This document shows, piece by piece, positions 39,601-48,800 of a DNA stretch of 64,000 nucleotides. The notes beneath the pieces were generated by a model. It ran no database searches, was not told the origin of the DNA, and worked only from the letters and a program-made list of their open reading frames with translations. This DNA comes from Mimachlamys varia (lineage: Eukaryota > Mollusca > Bivalvia > Pectinida > Pectinidae), in the NCBI GenBank assembly GCA_947623455.1, contig OX392536.1, positions 37,639,465-37,703,464 on the forward strand, given 5' to 3'. Within the stretch, counting starts at the first letter, position 1, and each line of letters begins with the position of its first letter. The translations under genes were made by a program, and so were the position numbers.

Positions 39601-40686
39601 ATATTTATTTGCGTGCAGGAAAGTACCGAAAACAGATGCAACACTTCAGGTCTATATGGCCTTATAATGTTACGATGGTAGAGTTACTACGGCGGCGATT
39701 GTTACATCAAGTTTCTAAGTCGCAAATGATTCCATTAAACATCTTTCAGCAGAATATTATTTATACTGTCATAAATTAATGTGACTTTGACAGAAAAATT
39801 GAACAATATAAGTTTAAAGTGATTTGAGCTGTTGTTAGTAACAAATACATACCCCAATTGGCGTATTATAGGCTGATTGGCATATTTTACGCCAATTTGC
39901 AGTTTTCCCCGACCTGCTAACTAAAGTACAGTGTTGGTTGTTCAAGTTTTTCCAATCTTTTACTGTACCAGAGGTACAAGTCGCGAGTTCAGTACTTATA
40001 AAATTAATCACTCTTATTGGCTCGGATGTTTGTGTGTGTGGGGTCTTATTGTGGGAGGAAACTGGAGTACTCGAGGAAAACCTACTTGGTCCGGCAGGTG
40101 ACCACAAACCTGTTCAAGTCCGACCGGGAATCAAACCCCGGTCACCTTGGTGAAACACTGAAAGGCAAGTGCGCTCATCACAGGTGCTTATGGACATGAA
40201 TGTGACTATTTTTTCATTGAATGTAGAAGGTAATATACATCTACGGTGTTTCATAATAACATAATGCTAAATCATTAAGTTTACAATAACCTTTGCACAG
40301 GCACTAGCCTCGTCTGTCAAATGCAAACACCTATTATAGGTGTTTGACAGACGAGGCTAGTGCCTGCACCTAGCTATATGCCGAGTATACGTATAGCATT
40401 ATAAAAACCTAAACGCTATATATATATAGCTGCACCACCCGACCATCACATATAAACATCAGAACAGCCTAGTATGCAACTGCTATTATTTTAGAAACAA
40501 ATTAATTTGTATTGGGACTATCGTTAGGCCTCGATCAAGCAAGGGTAGAAAGTAATTATGCATATCGACGAAACACGTTAGATCACAATTCGTACAACAA
40601 GAACATTTTGTACATACTGATAACTTACCATATATATTTTGAATTATCCCCAGCGGATCATTGACCCAGTCATCAACTACTGGCAT
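18654..40686 (-). CDS. MCMBP: MCM-complex binding protein (MCMBP), 15 exons, complete
   Basis: Coding exons: 40629-40686, 37071-37147, 35239-35421, 34820-34921, 33036-33234, 32771-32844, 32001-32104, 29421-29593, 26386-26509, 25257-25374, 24737-24902, 22643-22776, 21889-22056, 19854-19942, 18654-18771. They join in phase to 1887 bp (628 aa; human is about 640). Blocks matching the family are [16 protein letters not shown] (start), [118 protein letters not shown] and [22 protein letters not shown] binds MCM2-7 subunits in the nucleus and takes part in MCM handling, DNA replication and sister-chromatid cohesion (family knowledge). All introns are GT-AG except intron 4, which looks U12-type. Two E2F-like sites sit just upstream. 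The ATG at 40686 gives the family N-terminus. Confidence 0.95.
18985..19062. mobile_element. 3' tail remnant of a pearl-like element
   Basis: The words GTATGGCATAA...ACCTCGGATCTTCGGACC and AGGTGAGCTAA match the end of the large element at 30161-31882. Only the tail is present. It lies in the last MCMBP intron. Confidence 0.6.
19373..19829. mobile_element. TA-flanked MITE (Tc1/pogo-like ends)
   Basis: The ends are inverted: TACAATGCACTCC at the left and GGAGTCCACTGTA at the right. A second, internally deleted copy is at 47980-48350 with TACAGTGCACTCC and GGAATCCACTGTA. The TA at each end and the CAGTGGACTCC-type terminus suggest a non-autonomous pogo/Tigger-type element. It stops about 25 bp short of MCMBP exon 14. 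Confidence 0.75.
20057..20511. mobile_element. hAT-like MITE with 8-bp target duplication
   Basis: The ends are TAGTGCTGTCACGATA and TATCGTGACAGCACTA. The element is flanked by the same 8 bases, GAAATCAA, at 20049-20056 and 20512-20519. It is 455 bp with no coding capacity. An 8-bp duplication with a YAGNG-type end is the hAT hallmark. It lies in MCMBP intron 13, between the exons at 21889-22056 and 19854-19942. Confidence 0.9.
22080..22167. mobile_element. Tiny MITE next to an MCMBP splice acceptor
   Basis: Ends: TTAACTCATTCACTG and GGGGTGAACGAGTTAA, 88 bp in all. It begins 24 bp upstream (in transcript sense) of the MCMBP exon that starts at 22056. Related pieces are at 59152-59241 and about 56915-57000. 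Confidence 0.6.
22886..24256. repeat. 33-bp minisatellite array, about 41 units
   Basis: Units of 33 bp (for example CATGCTAACGAACTAGAATA then CTGCATTACATTA) run for about 1.37 kb in MCMBP intron 11. Variant sites (CATTAC/CATCAC, CTAGAA/CTACAA, AACG/AAAG/AACA) recur in blocks. A distinctive run with GAACACTACATT occurs twice 264 bp (8 units) apart. A run with ATGCAAACG and AATAATGC recurs 132 bp (4 units) apart. Because 33 is divisible by 3, the minus strand shows long chance open frames. Confidence 0.95.
25565..26336. mobile_element. TTAA-ended MITE in MCMBP intron 9
   Basis: Ends: TTAACTCTTTCGGTACTC and the inverted GAGTACGGAAAGAGTTAA, about 770 bp apart. No protein is encoded. The TTAA at both ends suggests a piggyBac-type target, although the ends resemble the short TTAACTCATTC family here. 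Confidence 0.75.
26761..29253 (+). mobile_element. Pearl/Helentron-like element 1 with a tandem core of about 155 bp
   Basis: It starts with a hairpin (GATCCCAGAGGGATC) after TTAACAAGA. Next comes a unique stretch, then about ten units of about 155 bp, each marked by AAGATGGCTGCCTGTCGG (from about 27604 to 29140). A GGAC/GGACGAC microsatellite follows (29160-29210), then a closing palindrome, AGCCCACCATC...GATGGTGGGCT. That order is the layout described for bivalve pearl repeats, considered non-autonomous Helentrons. A piece resembling the TTAA-ended MITE seems embedded at about 27050-27085. It lies in MCMBP intron 8. Confidence 0.82.
30161..31882 (+). mobile_element. Pearl/Helentron-like element 2 with a tandem core of about 155 bp
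   Basis: After TAACAAG a hairpin AGGCCCAGAGGGCCT opens the element, followed by CGCTCACCTGG. About ten units of about 155 bp carry CCCCTCAGCCCCCTAGGGGG and GCTGATTTCCAATCAGTGG, which themselves hold small palindromes. A GGAC/GGACGAC microsatellite (31790-31835) leads to the closing hairpin AGCTCACCT...AGGTGAGCT. The plan is that of element 1 with unrelated sequence, so this is a different family. It lies in MCMBP intron 7. Confidence 0.82.
32388..32590. repeat. Short minisatellite of 17- and 25-bp units
   Basis: Repeats of GGGTTCTTGGGG(A/T)TACT with or without an extra GGGTTACT. The last five units keep an exact 25-bp spacing. It lies in MCMBP intron 6. Confidence 0.85.
33244..34819 (-). other. 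Probable U12-type (AT-) intron of MCMBP
   Basis: Intron 4 has no GT donor that keeps the frame. After the codons for WVKA it begins ATATCCTTTT (34819 downward), the U12 5' splice-site consensus. Just before the next exon is TTCCTTAAC (33244-33252), an exact U12 branch-site consensus. The frame is kept if exon 5 starts at 33234, 10 nt past the branch region, which gives AT-AA ends; AT-AG would be one base off frame. With this choice the residue count to PSTSYTP equals the human protein. The donor and branch motifs are seen directly; the exact 3' end is inferred. The row is bounded by the branch site and the donor. Confidence 0.75.
33313..33454. repeat. Perfect fold-back element, 54-bp arms
   Basis: The left arm 33313-33366 (starting AAGGATTAACC, ending CCAATGGAGCA) is the exact reverse complement of 33401-33454. 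The 34-base loop has its own inner stem, GGTAAATT/AATTTACC, around GCGTAAACGC. There is no coding sequence. It lies in the U12-type intron of MCMBP. Confidence 0.95.
36064..36478. mobile_element. hAT-like MITE
   Basis: Ends: CAGTGTTTTTCCTG and the inverted CAGGAAAAACACTG, 415 bp. The CAGTG terminus fits hAT elements. I could not see a clean 8-bp target duplication. It lies in MCMBP intron 2. Confidence 0.7.
37310..39102. mobile_element. 1.8-kb TTAA-ended DNA element, copy 1
   Basis: Begins TTAAAGGGGCATCCCGG and ends TGATGCCTCTTTAA. A second copy is at 54924-56704, sharing long diverged stretches such as CTTTCCTGTTATT (here TTTTCCTGTTATT) and GAAGCCCCAAAACCAAATCA. No transposase frame is visible. 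The TTAA at both ends suggests a piggyBac-type non-autonomous element. It lies in MCMBP intron 1. Confidence 0.78.
39446..39904. mobile_element. MITE with inverted ends of about 60 bp
   Basis: The left end AATTGGCGTATAATACGCC... reaches GGGGTATGGATTTGTTACTA. The right end, TAGTAACAAATACATACCCC on to ACGCCAATT, is its inverted copy. Each end itself contains a GGCGTAT..ATACGCC palindrome, so ends can fold alone or pair. It lies in MCMBP intron 1. Confidence 0.75.
39995..40195 (-). mobile_element. tRNA-derived SINE
   Basis: Read on -, GATGAGCGCACTTGCCTTTC (A-box side) and GGTTTGATTCCCGG (a good B box) form the tRNA-like head. Then follow AGTAGGTTTTCCTCGAGTAC and GTTTCCTCCCACAATAAGAC, and a tail with GAGTGATTAATTTTATAAG. 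The middle matches 10225-10420. It would carry an internal Pol III promoter. Confidence 0.75.
40298..40366. repeat. Near-perfect palindrome, about 31-bp arms
   Basis: CAGGCACTAGCCTCGTCTGT at the left pairs with ACAGACGAGGCTAGTGCCTG at the right. The centre is CACCTATTATAGGTG. The left arm has six extra bases (around ATGCAA). It lies in MCMBP intron 1, close to exon 1. Confidence 0.9.
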
Positions 40687-40736
40687 TTTGTACAAGATTT
40701 ATCAAATGTCAACAAAACAACGTGGTTGAGTGAAAT

Positions 40737-40857
40737 ATGGCGGGAAATATAACCAATTAGGCGAACTTGATTCCAATGCGCCGGTGCCCGCGTATACGTA
40801 GCCGACAATAAATTCGATCTTCCGGTAAGGCAATGTTAAATGGCGGGAAATATAAAA
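40737..40857 (-). promoter_or_regulatory. Likely MCMBP promoter with two E2F-like sites
   Basis: The sequence ATGGCGGGAAATATAA occurs twice, from 40737 and from 40840, within 170 bp upstream of the MCMBP start codon. TTTCCCGCC, its reverse complement, is a strong E2F-type site, as in many replication-gene promoters. A CCAAT word lies at about 40753. E2F control would give S-phase expression suited to an MCM partner. The motifs are seen; the function is inferred. Confidence 0.6.
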
Positions 40858-41984
40858 TAAAGAAAAGGTGGACAAAACAGAAGTGTTTTCTAATGCATGG
40901 AACATAATCATTTTCCATTATAAGTGCATGTAACGGTTGCTAGTTAAGGACTCAGTTTCAAAAACGATCAATTTTCCAGAACTCTATCTTCGCTAGCCAA
41001 GGGCAGGGTCTGACATATACGTCCCTGCCAAGGTTTTCGATCCGCACACTTATCTTCTTGAAGATTTTACCTTGACAACGCATGTTAAGAAATGCCCATT
41101 GACCCATCTTTTGGTTTTGATATTATCAAAATATAAATAATCATACGATACAAAATGTTCCTTTTTCCAGTTTTTAAAAAATAATTTTCGACATGTATAT
41201 CTCATGAAAAATCTAGGAAACGAATTTTGTTTATTTCTGATGTATTAAATATAATATTAATAAAAATTGAAATGTCTGTGAGACAAAATGCCCCCCCCCC
41301 CCCATATGAAATAAGTGTTCTTCATGCTTTTCATGCTTACGTATGTGAAGTTAACGGACTGTCTTTTTGTTCGCGGGCGATCGACCAAGATACGTACCTC
41401 CTTCTTTTCTCTAAGTTTTGGTTTAATCTAAAAATCTCCATTTGCCAAAATTGAGCAAAATATTAGGGGCAAGTTATTTTAACAACATTTCCTCTAATAC
41501 TGTCCATATAGATATCAGCATGATACCATTTTAAAAAAAACAACATAAATAACATGTTTACAATTCATTGACCAATGGCAAGGCTGCATGCATGTCCTTT
41601 GAAGATTGTAAAGGAGCCGCAACCGACTTAAAAAAAAACGGCAATTTTTACCGTTTGACCACGAAATTCTTTTGATGTACAAAAAGGGGTCGAACCAGTC
41701 TTCTTGTCTCATCAACAGGTGGCGCTCATGGAGCCTTCATTTTTGCCATGACATATCACAGGGGTGTAGAGAGCGTAGGTGAGCGTAACCCCTGGATATC
41801 GAGGATGTACACTGTTCCGAACCCAGATGCGTGCAGATCTATATCGAAAAAGATTAATTATTGAGCCGGCAGGCTATAAACAAACATGCCCTTCTGTGTA
41901 TGCCTGACACGTCCTTCAATAACCCTGTCCGTTAATAGGACGTAAAACAAAATAAATAAACCTTATGTTTTAAATAAAATTAGG

Positions 41985-42046
41985 AACCCGTCGGCACTTT
42001 CCGTAAACCAAAAAATGTTCTCGATTACGGAAAGTGCCGACGGTTT
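41985..42046. repeat. Inverted repeat, about 20-bp arms
   Basis: CCGTCGGCACTTTCCGTAA faces TTACGGAAAGTGCCGACGG over an 18-base loop. A half copy is at about 45295. It is probably a small fold-back element. Confidence 0.85.
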
Positions 42047-42105
42047 CCGATTGTTAGCATACTAGACCTGCTCTAGATCTATTCGTTCTAATCGGTTCGG
42101 CGCAC

Positions 42106-42352
42106 AGGAACTGAGAATTTGTTACAGCTAGTTTTGGACCTAAAATAGGGTGTTTAGAGTAATTTTACACATTTTGGGGGTTACATGTAAGATCAATTTT
42201 CGATAGAAATTTCTCTCAATGGTTGATCTTAACGACCCAAATGTGTAAAATTACTCTATACTAAACACCCTATTTTAGGTCCCAAACTAGCTGCACGGAC
42301 TTAGATACATGTAGTCTAAGTCCGTGCTAGCTGTAACAAATTATCAGGTCCC
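42106..42352. repeat. Large fold-back with a smaller palindrome inserted in one arm
   Basis: Left-arm words AATTTGTTACAGCTAG, GACCTAAAATAGGGTGTTTA and GTAATTTTACACATTT reappear inverted at the right. In the right arm the run CTAGCT|GTAACAA is split by GCACGGACTTAGA...TCTAAGTCCGTGC (a perfect hairpin), after which TAGCT is repeated. This looks like insertion of a 35-bp palindrome with a 5-bp target duplication. Confidence 0.85.
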
Positions 42353-43473
42353 TGTAGTTCGGCGGGCACATCATGCGATTCGGATGAATGTTACGTAATA
42401 CGCCGGCGGGCTACCCGGCATACGACAGGCGATACTGACTGATGAGTCGATATGAAGATAGCAGCTAATTAAGGTATATACTGTAAAATGTTCATGACTT
42501 GATGTAAGTTATTTTGATTTACGTTCAATTATACCACGGACTTATATTAATTAGATAGCTTATTCCGTTTTTAAACTCAGTCCAATAATAACATTTAAAT
42601 AATTTGAAGACAGGTAGCCAACCGGTGTAACTTCATCCGCCTAGCTGGTCGCAACGAATTAGAAAAGATGAAGTGAGACGTAACATACATACACATATTA
42701 AATTTAAATTTACGAATAAAGTCCGGTTACATTAGCCGGTCATATGATCGGCGTAGGCCGTACAAGTGTACGTCAGTACGAATCGAGCAGGCCTTTTACA
42801 TCTATAGTTGGACATCCTATGGCGGCACATTTCTGTCATCGAGTTATATTAGGTCGCGTTACGGTTCAACGACTTGTCGACATAAAATCTTGGCAAGTCC
42901 TTTTACCGTTACTAAGCAGCCTCGGCAAAACGACCTGTACTCTCAACGCCACCGTAAATTTAGAAGCGGACTGGCTGGTTGCTCCGGATTAAAAACGAAA
43001 ACGGCTTATAATATAAATGTGTTACTCCAACCTCAATAATCCAGGGGTAACGATCACCTATGCTCTCTACACCCCTGGAACATGTCATGGCGAAACTGTA
43101 GACTCCCTTTACTAACCAAAAAATAAGCAGCCTTACAGGAAGCGTACGTAGCAATAAGTCGTCCTAGTTCTAATATCAATACCCGGCCTCCTATGGCACA
43201 GCCCCGCATTATAAAACAAATCGTCTCGTCGTGTAGAGCTATATAATTATACATTGTATGTTATCGCAGGGACGTATACGTCCCTGGTTATCGCAGCTAT
43301 GGTCGCCCCAGTAACTGCAACTGATTGGTCAACTTGCCGACCCCATTTTTATTTTAGAAAATACCAAAAATAGAAAATTTCAAAGAGACTACACAAGTAG
43401 AGTGACCTTCACCCATGAGTATAACGCAGCAGCCAATCGGTAAGCTTTAATGCGTTCAAGTTTTTCTTTGTTT

Positions 43474-44019
43474 AGAAGCCCGGTGGTGACATGCCTTTTG
43501 TAGTTGTGGAAGCCCAGCGGTGACATGGCTCTTGTAGCTCTGGAAGCCCGGTAATACAAACCCTCGTAGCTGTGGAAGCCCGCTATGGTACCAACCCTCG
43601 GGTGGTAATTGAAGCCTGGTGATACAATTTTACCCTCGTGTAGTTGTGGAATCCCGGAGGTAACAAGCCTCGTGTAGGTATGGAAGCCCGGAGGTAACCA
43701 GCCTCGTGTAGTTGTGGAAGCCCGGTGGTACAAACCCTCGTGTAGCTGTGGAAGCCCGGCGGTAACAAGCCTTGTGCATAGTTGGGGAAGTCCGGAGGTA
43801 ACAAGCCTCGTATGTTGGTGAAGCCCGATAGTACAAACTCTCGTGCAGTTGTGGAAGCCCGGAGGTAACAAGCCTCGTGTAGGTGTGGAAGCCCGGAGGT
43901 AACCAGGCTCGTGTAATTGTGGAAGCCCGAAGGTAGCAAGCCTCGTGTAGTTGTTGAAGCCCGGAGTCAACATGCCTCGTCTAGTTGTGGAAGCCCAGGA
44001 GTGAAATGCCTTATGTAGT
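43474..44019. repeat. 34-bp minisatellite
   Basis: About 16 diverged units of the type GTAGTTGTGGAAGCCCGG then AGGTAACAAGCCTCGT. Long minus-strand open frames over it arise from the repeat itself. It is about 1.8 kb upstream of the PERK start. Confidence 0.88.
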
Positions 44020-44990
44020 AGAGCTGTATTTCATACACGGATTTTAAATGGCAAATCGCTGCAGTTGTTGGAGGTAAACCCATCAATTTTATATTAATTC
44101 ATTTTTCATTTGTAAAAAATCAAAACATAAATACACCAGTGAATAATCGTCACCTTCGCCATCTTGTTAATATATCGTGAACTCTCACGTTTTTTTTCAA
44201 CTAGTGTCGTCTACTGAAATGCAAAGCGAACAGGCGTATGTTGATAAAAAAAAAACGAGTATGCGAGTCAAATTAGTATTTTTTTTTAATTGTAGATACG
44301 TCCATAACTAGATATTTACATAAGTCCATGCTATAAAACACACACTTTAAACTTTATCTGCAGCGTTCAACAGCCACAGTCAAATTTTAACAACGCAAAA
44401 TCAACACATCACCGATGTCCTCTGTCTGATCATGTGACTTTTAGTTGATACAGTGTTTAAAGGCCATGCCGAATCAATTTCGCAATTTTAAATTACCGCG
44501 AAAATGCTGTGGTATGAATAAAACGCTGTGAAAGGATACATTTCAGTGTTAATTTTCTCAACACAAAATTGCAAAATACACGTGTATAACATATTTATTT
44601 TACATAAGACCCAGTGAAGTTCAATGGAATAAAATTTGAATAACCAGTAAGGTACTGAAAGGTGTAATGCCATGGGTGCTTTAAAAATGGAATTAAAAAA
44701 AAATGATAATAATAAAAAAAATAATTATCGTTGGTAGATATGATTGATTGCGGCGAGGCAAATAACCAGACAGACAAATATTTGTACAGGTAAAATAAAA
44801 GCTGGTCTATTGAATAGATTTATATTAGGGTATTTATTTATTTATTTATTTTGCAATATCTGAGATGATTTGATTTCCCTGTCGATGTTCAAGTCTTCCT
44901 GGGTACCTTGAATGGGAACACTTGAAAACAAGATAAATAAATCTATTGGATTAGTTTTGGATAAAATTTGCTGGGAGATAGTTCCATGTC

Positions 44991-45238
44991 CAGGGCCCAG
45001 TTGTTCAAAAGATGATTAGCTTAATCAGTGATTAGTCTAGTGGAAATTTTAGTATCCTGTAACTTTAAAATGAAACTATAGATTTAATTACAACTTTGCA
45101 GATATCAATTATCTAATATTGATAATTTACTTAAAATTTTAAGATTGTAACTAGTATATTGACAGAATTATTCAAATTTGAAAAATGTCGTTAAATAGTT
45201 AATTATAATATAAACACCCTTTGAACAACTGGGCCCTG
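44991..45238. mobile_element. MITE with 19-bp inverted ends
   Basis: CAGGGCCCAGTTGTTCAAA at the left is exactly inverted as TTTGAACAACTGGGCCCTG at the right, 248 bp overall. The interior is AT-rich and non-coding. No clean target duplication was seen. Confidence 0.85.
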
Positions 45239-45826
45239 ATCATAGTAAGGCCTCCATACAGGTCTCGGTTTACGAAGACCCAATCGGGAATCTTCGGCAC
45301 TTTCCGTATACGAGAAAATATGTATAGACTTTTCATAATGGCACTAGAAAATTAATCTCCGATAGTCAAGATCGTGTTAACATTTCCTATAGGCCTAGTT
45401 TTTAACTATCAGTCAATATTTTGATTGGATTGACTACTTTTCCGTCCACGTAGAACAATCTATGCGCCGATTCATTTGTATGCCACGTGCAAAAAAAACT
45501 GGGAACGCGACAAAGAGTATTAAATGAGGATCTTATTTGTCAAAATATCGATGTTACGGCAGCTTTTGTAATCAACATATCAGAACATACGATTTTAGAA
45601 TATTCTGGTAGGTTCAAGAGAAATCTAAAAATAGCAAATGGGTAATTTCCCCGTAAGACCACGTCGGCATGATTTCACTTCCGGTGGTTCGTCCAATCAA
45701 AAGTTCTCTTTGCTATCGTTCCATTACTTGGCGAAGTTAGTAAACACTGGCGGCCGAATTGTTGTTTTGGATAGAGGTTACGTCAGACTTGGTTCCATCA
45801 ATGTTCTTTTGTATTGGGGTACCTAG

Positions 45827-48800
45827 ATGGGTAGAAGGAGAAATAAGAGATTGACTACTCTGCTGGCATGGTTTGTCACGTCTGTCGGGGCACTTTGTTA
45901 CACATTCAGTTGCATAGGCGCAACAGACACCGACCCCATTATTGTGGACGGATTTGCAGATAACAACAATGCATTCACCACCAATAATTACAAGGATCCT
46001 GTGTCTGACTCATCCGCACAGACAGCAGCTTGTCCGTCTAAACCACACAAGGAAAGGTGAATTCATTCAAGCGTGATGCCAAAATCTTGCAGATTTACAT
46101 GATTCATTTCAGATTGTTCATTTACAAGAGTCCCAATTGCAAGGTTTTGGAAAGCTCTGTAAGCCTATACTGCAGTACTGTAAAGAATGTTTGTAAAACA
46201 TGAAAACTCCACATTGGTGGAATAAAGAATTTTTGTGTTTCGCTGATCCTTTAATTGACAATTGAGCTGTACTCTTCGATTTTCTTGAGTAATTAAGTGA
46301 CCCCTTACATTACTCCTATAACACAAGTTTTTTGATAGGACAAGGTAAAATGATTAAAATATTGCCGTTACTTGGGCTCGAACCTGCTACCCTTAAATTG
46401 GCTTTTCAGCCCGATGCTCTACCGACTGAGCAAAAGGGAAATTCTGGGAAACTGGGACTATATATACATGAAGATCTGCCATTGACATGTATTTAACAAG
46501 AGGTTTTAGTCCTCTTTTTTTCACAAGACTATTTTTATTTGACTTTGAAATTGAAAAAGACTACAATAAAATCCTGAAAACCGCATGTTTTCTGTTGTAG
46601 TTTTACCTCTGACCACTTATAAAAAGAAAACTTATATAAGTTCTGGGGACTTAATATAAAATTAGCCAAAAAGTCATGAAAAATAGTTTTCTGCATATTT
46701 TAAAAACAGTATTGGTTAGCTAATAGCAAGGCTGGGATTTTAACCCTGAACTAGAAAATGTTATACTATTTCAATGTCTACAAATGACTGATCCTCCAAA
46801 ACATGGAGAGGTGGCAAATTAAAATATCAGTTTTCTTGTTTGGTGAGTTGAGGTCATACTTTCTGGCATACATGTACATTGACAGTTGTATGCCTCTTGA
46901 GTTTTATGGTTAATGTTACGTAGGATAAACTGATGCAGATCTGGAATAGAATAGGAGACAGATTGTTTCTTTGGAATTGAAATCATCCCTATCACACTTA
47001 ACTTAGTATTGTCAGTTGTTATCTGGAGGTATGCGATTGTTTGGATCATGTGATACATTTGTATATGGTTCCATTACATAGTATGATACATGTATTATCA
47101 TATTTACATTCAATTAATTATTTGACATTTTCGACTTGAAACATCAAGTTTATCAGTATATTTATTAAAGGCCCAATATACGTAACTTTCGCCAAAATCT
47201 TGAAGCGAAAATCAAGCCTAATAACTTATTATATTTATAGATTTAGCTATGATTAACTGATATCAGCAATATTCAAGATGAATTCTTACGCGGTTACCGG
47301 TACAGCAGCAGTTGAAACACAGTATTTGTAAACACGCATCCATTTCTAGCTGTCTTTTACCTTCGGTTTGTTGTTGAAGTGGGCCCCACCTGAACTATTT
47401 TCAATTTTTTGGATTTTTCTGTCAAGAGTTTCTTGTTAGTTACCGCTCAGGTTTACTTCGCTTTAGACTTATTTTTGCATGGTTATCAACTGGATTTTTT
47501 TTCATAATTTTTCAGAATCCCGAAAAATTTCCTGAAGTTACGTATATTGGGCCTTTAATATAAAAATGCACAATTTATTAAAAATCAGTTACCCAACTTA
47601 GCATTTGTATACATTGTAGTTGCAAATGACTCGCTAAACCTAACATCTGGTAACTTCTACTGTACATAAGGATTTGCATGGGCAATTGACTTTACATATA
47701 CCTGTTAATTTCATAAATCATTTGACACACCCTTCCCCCTCCCTTCTTTTAAGACCTACAGTATAACATTTTGTTTGTAGACACCTGATGATTGTAAGCA
47801 CACTAGATGGACAGGTCTCAGCTATTGATGTCAACAACAAGGGAAAGCTTGTGTGGAGTATAACTGCTGATTCAAGTCCGCTTCTTTCCTCAAGTATCAG
47901 CAAACTAGAGGTAAGCTAGAACTTTTTGATAAATTATCTACATAATTACCACTTTTAAACAGTGGGACCTAATATGTGATACAGTGCACTCCTCTTTATA
48001 TCATGGTCCATATGTCGGACAAAAACATGACATTAACATGAATGTGACATTAAGAGACATGTTTTTTCCACCAAATCTAATGCATTCTAATCTCCATAAC
48101 TAATAGTAATTTATTCAATATACATATGAAGATGTTTCAATCTATAGATAACATTATTTCATCAAAAAAGACATTTTGGGTTTTCTTTGTATTTTCTATG
48201 CAATATATAGGAATTCACCTCAAAATACATGATACAATTAAACCAAATAAATTACATAGATTATACAGATAGAAAAATGGTGCTTTGGAAAAACATGATA
48301 TAAAGAGAATGTGATATTAACAGGGGTGATATTAAGTGGAATCCACTGTACATGTATTATGCAAAACCAACAAAATGAACTAGTGATTTGTAACATAATT
48401 ATTAAATTAAGTAGACATACATTGAATAATGTGATTCATGACAATGCTTAAAAAACAAAATTCTGTAAAGGAGAATGTGTTTTTTCATAGATAAGTCGTA
48501 ATGGAATGCCAACGCGTCTGATCCCGTCATTGGACGGAGGTCTGTACCAGTATGACGGGGAGAGTATTGAGGCGATCCCTATGACTGTGGAGACACTTCT
48601 CAGCTCCTCCCACAAGCTCAGTGATAAGATGATGATGGTCGGTTCCAAAGACATCAGAAATTACGGCGTTAATCCTGCAAATGGACAGGTAAGACTGGGT
48701 TCTTGATATAAACCTAGAATACATAAAAATATTCAGGAATTTTAAATAGCTGCCGGACATGATTCATATTAATTATAATATTGAAAATGACTAAAGCGAC

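Larger units (their letters stand above)
40890..45636. other. Spacer between divergent MCMBP and PERK
   Basis: No supportable gene. It holds a poly-C run (41290-41304), a SINE-type tail (GTTAATAGGACGTAAAAC, about 41930), the palindrome cluster 41985-42352, an 18-bp palindrome AGGGACGTATACGTCCCT (43269-43286), a 34-bp minisatellite, and the MITE at 44991-45238. At about 45290-45330 there is a half copy of the 41985 palindrome (CGGCACTTTCCGTATACGAG). Confidence 0.55.

Noticed and set aside
43389..43973. 194-, 118- and 68-codon minus-strand frames of GFHNYTRL-type repeats
   Set aside because: They read the 34-bp minisatellite in several frames at once, with no start context or conserved domain.
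45655..45700. ER-stress response element (CCAAT-N9-CCACG) upstream of PERK
   Set aside because: CCACG and CCAAT words are present but in the wrong order and spacing for that element.
45638..45826. 62-codon frame just before PERK as an upstream gene or N-terminal extension
   Set aside because: It ends in TAG immediately before the PERK ATG in the same frame. It has no recognisable content; at most it is an upstream ORF.
48448..48760. Minus-strand frames over PERK exon 3
   Set aside because: They are shadows of the luminal-domain exon.
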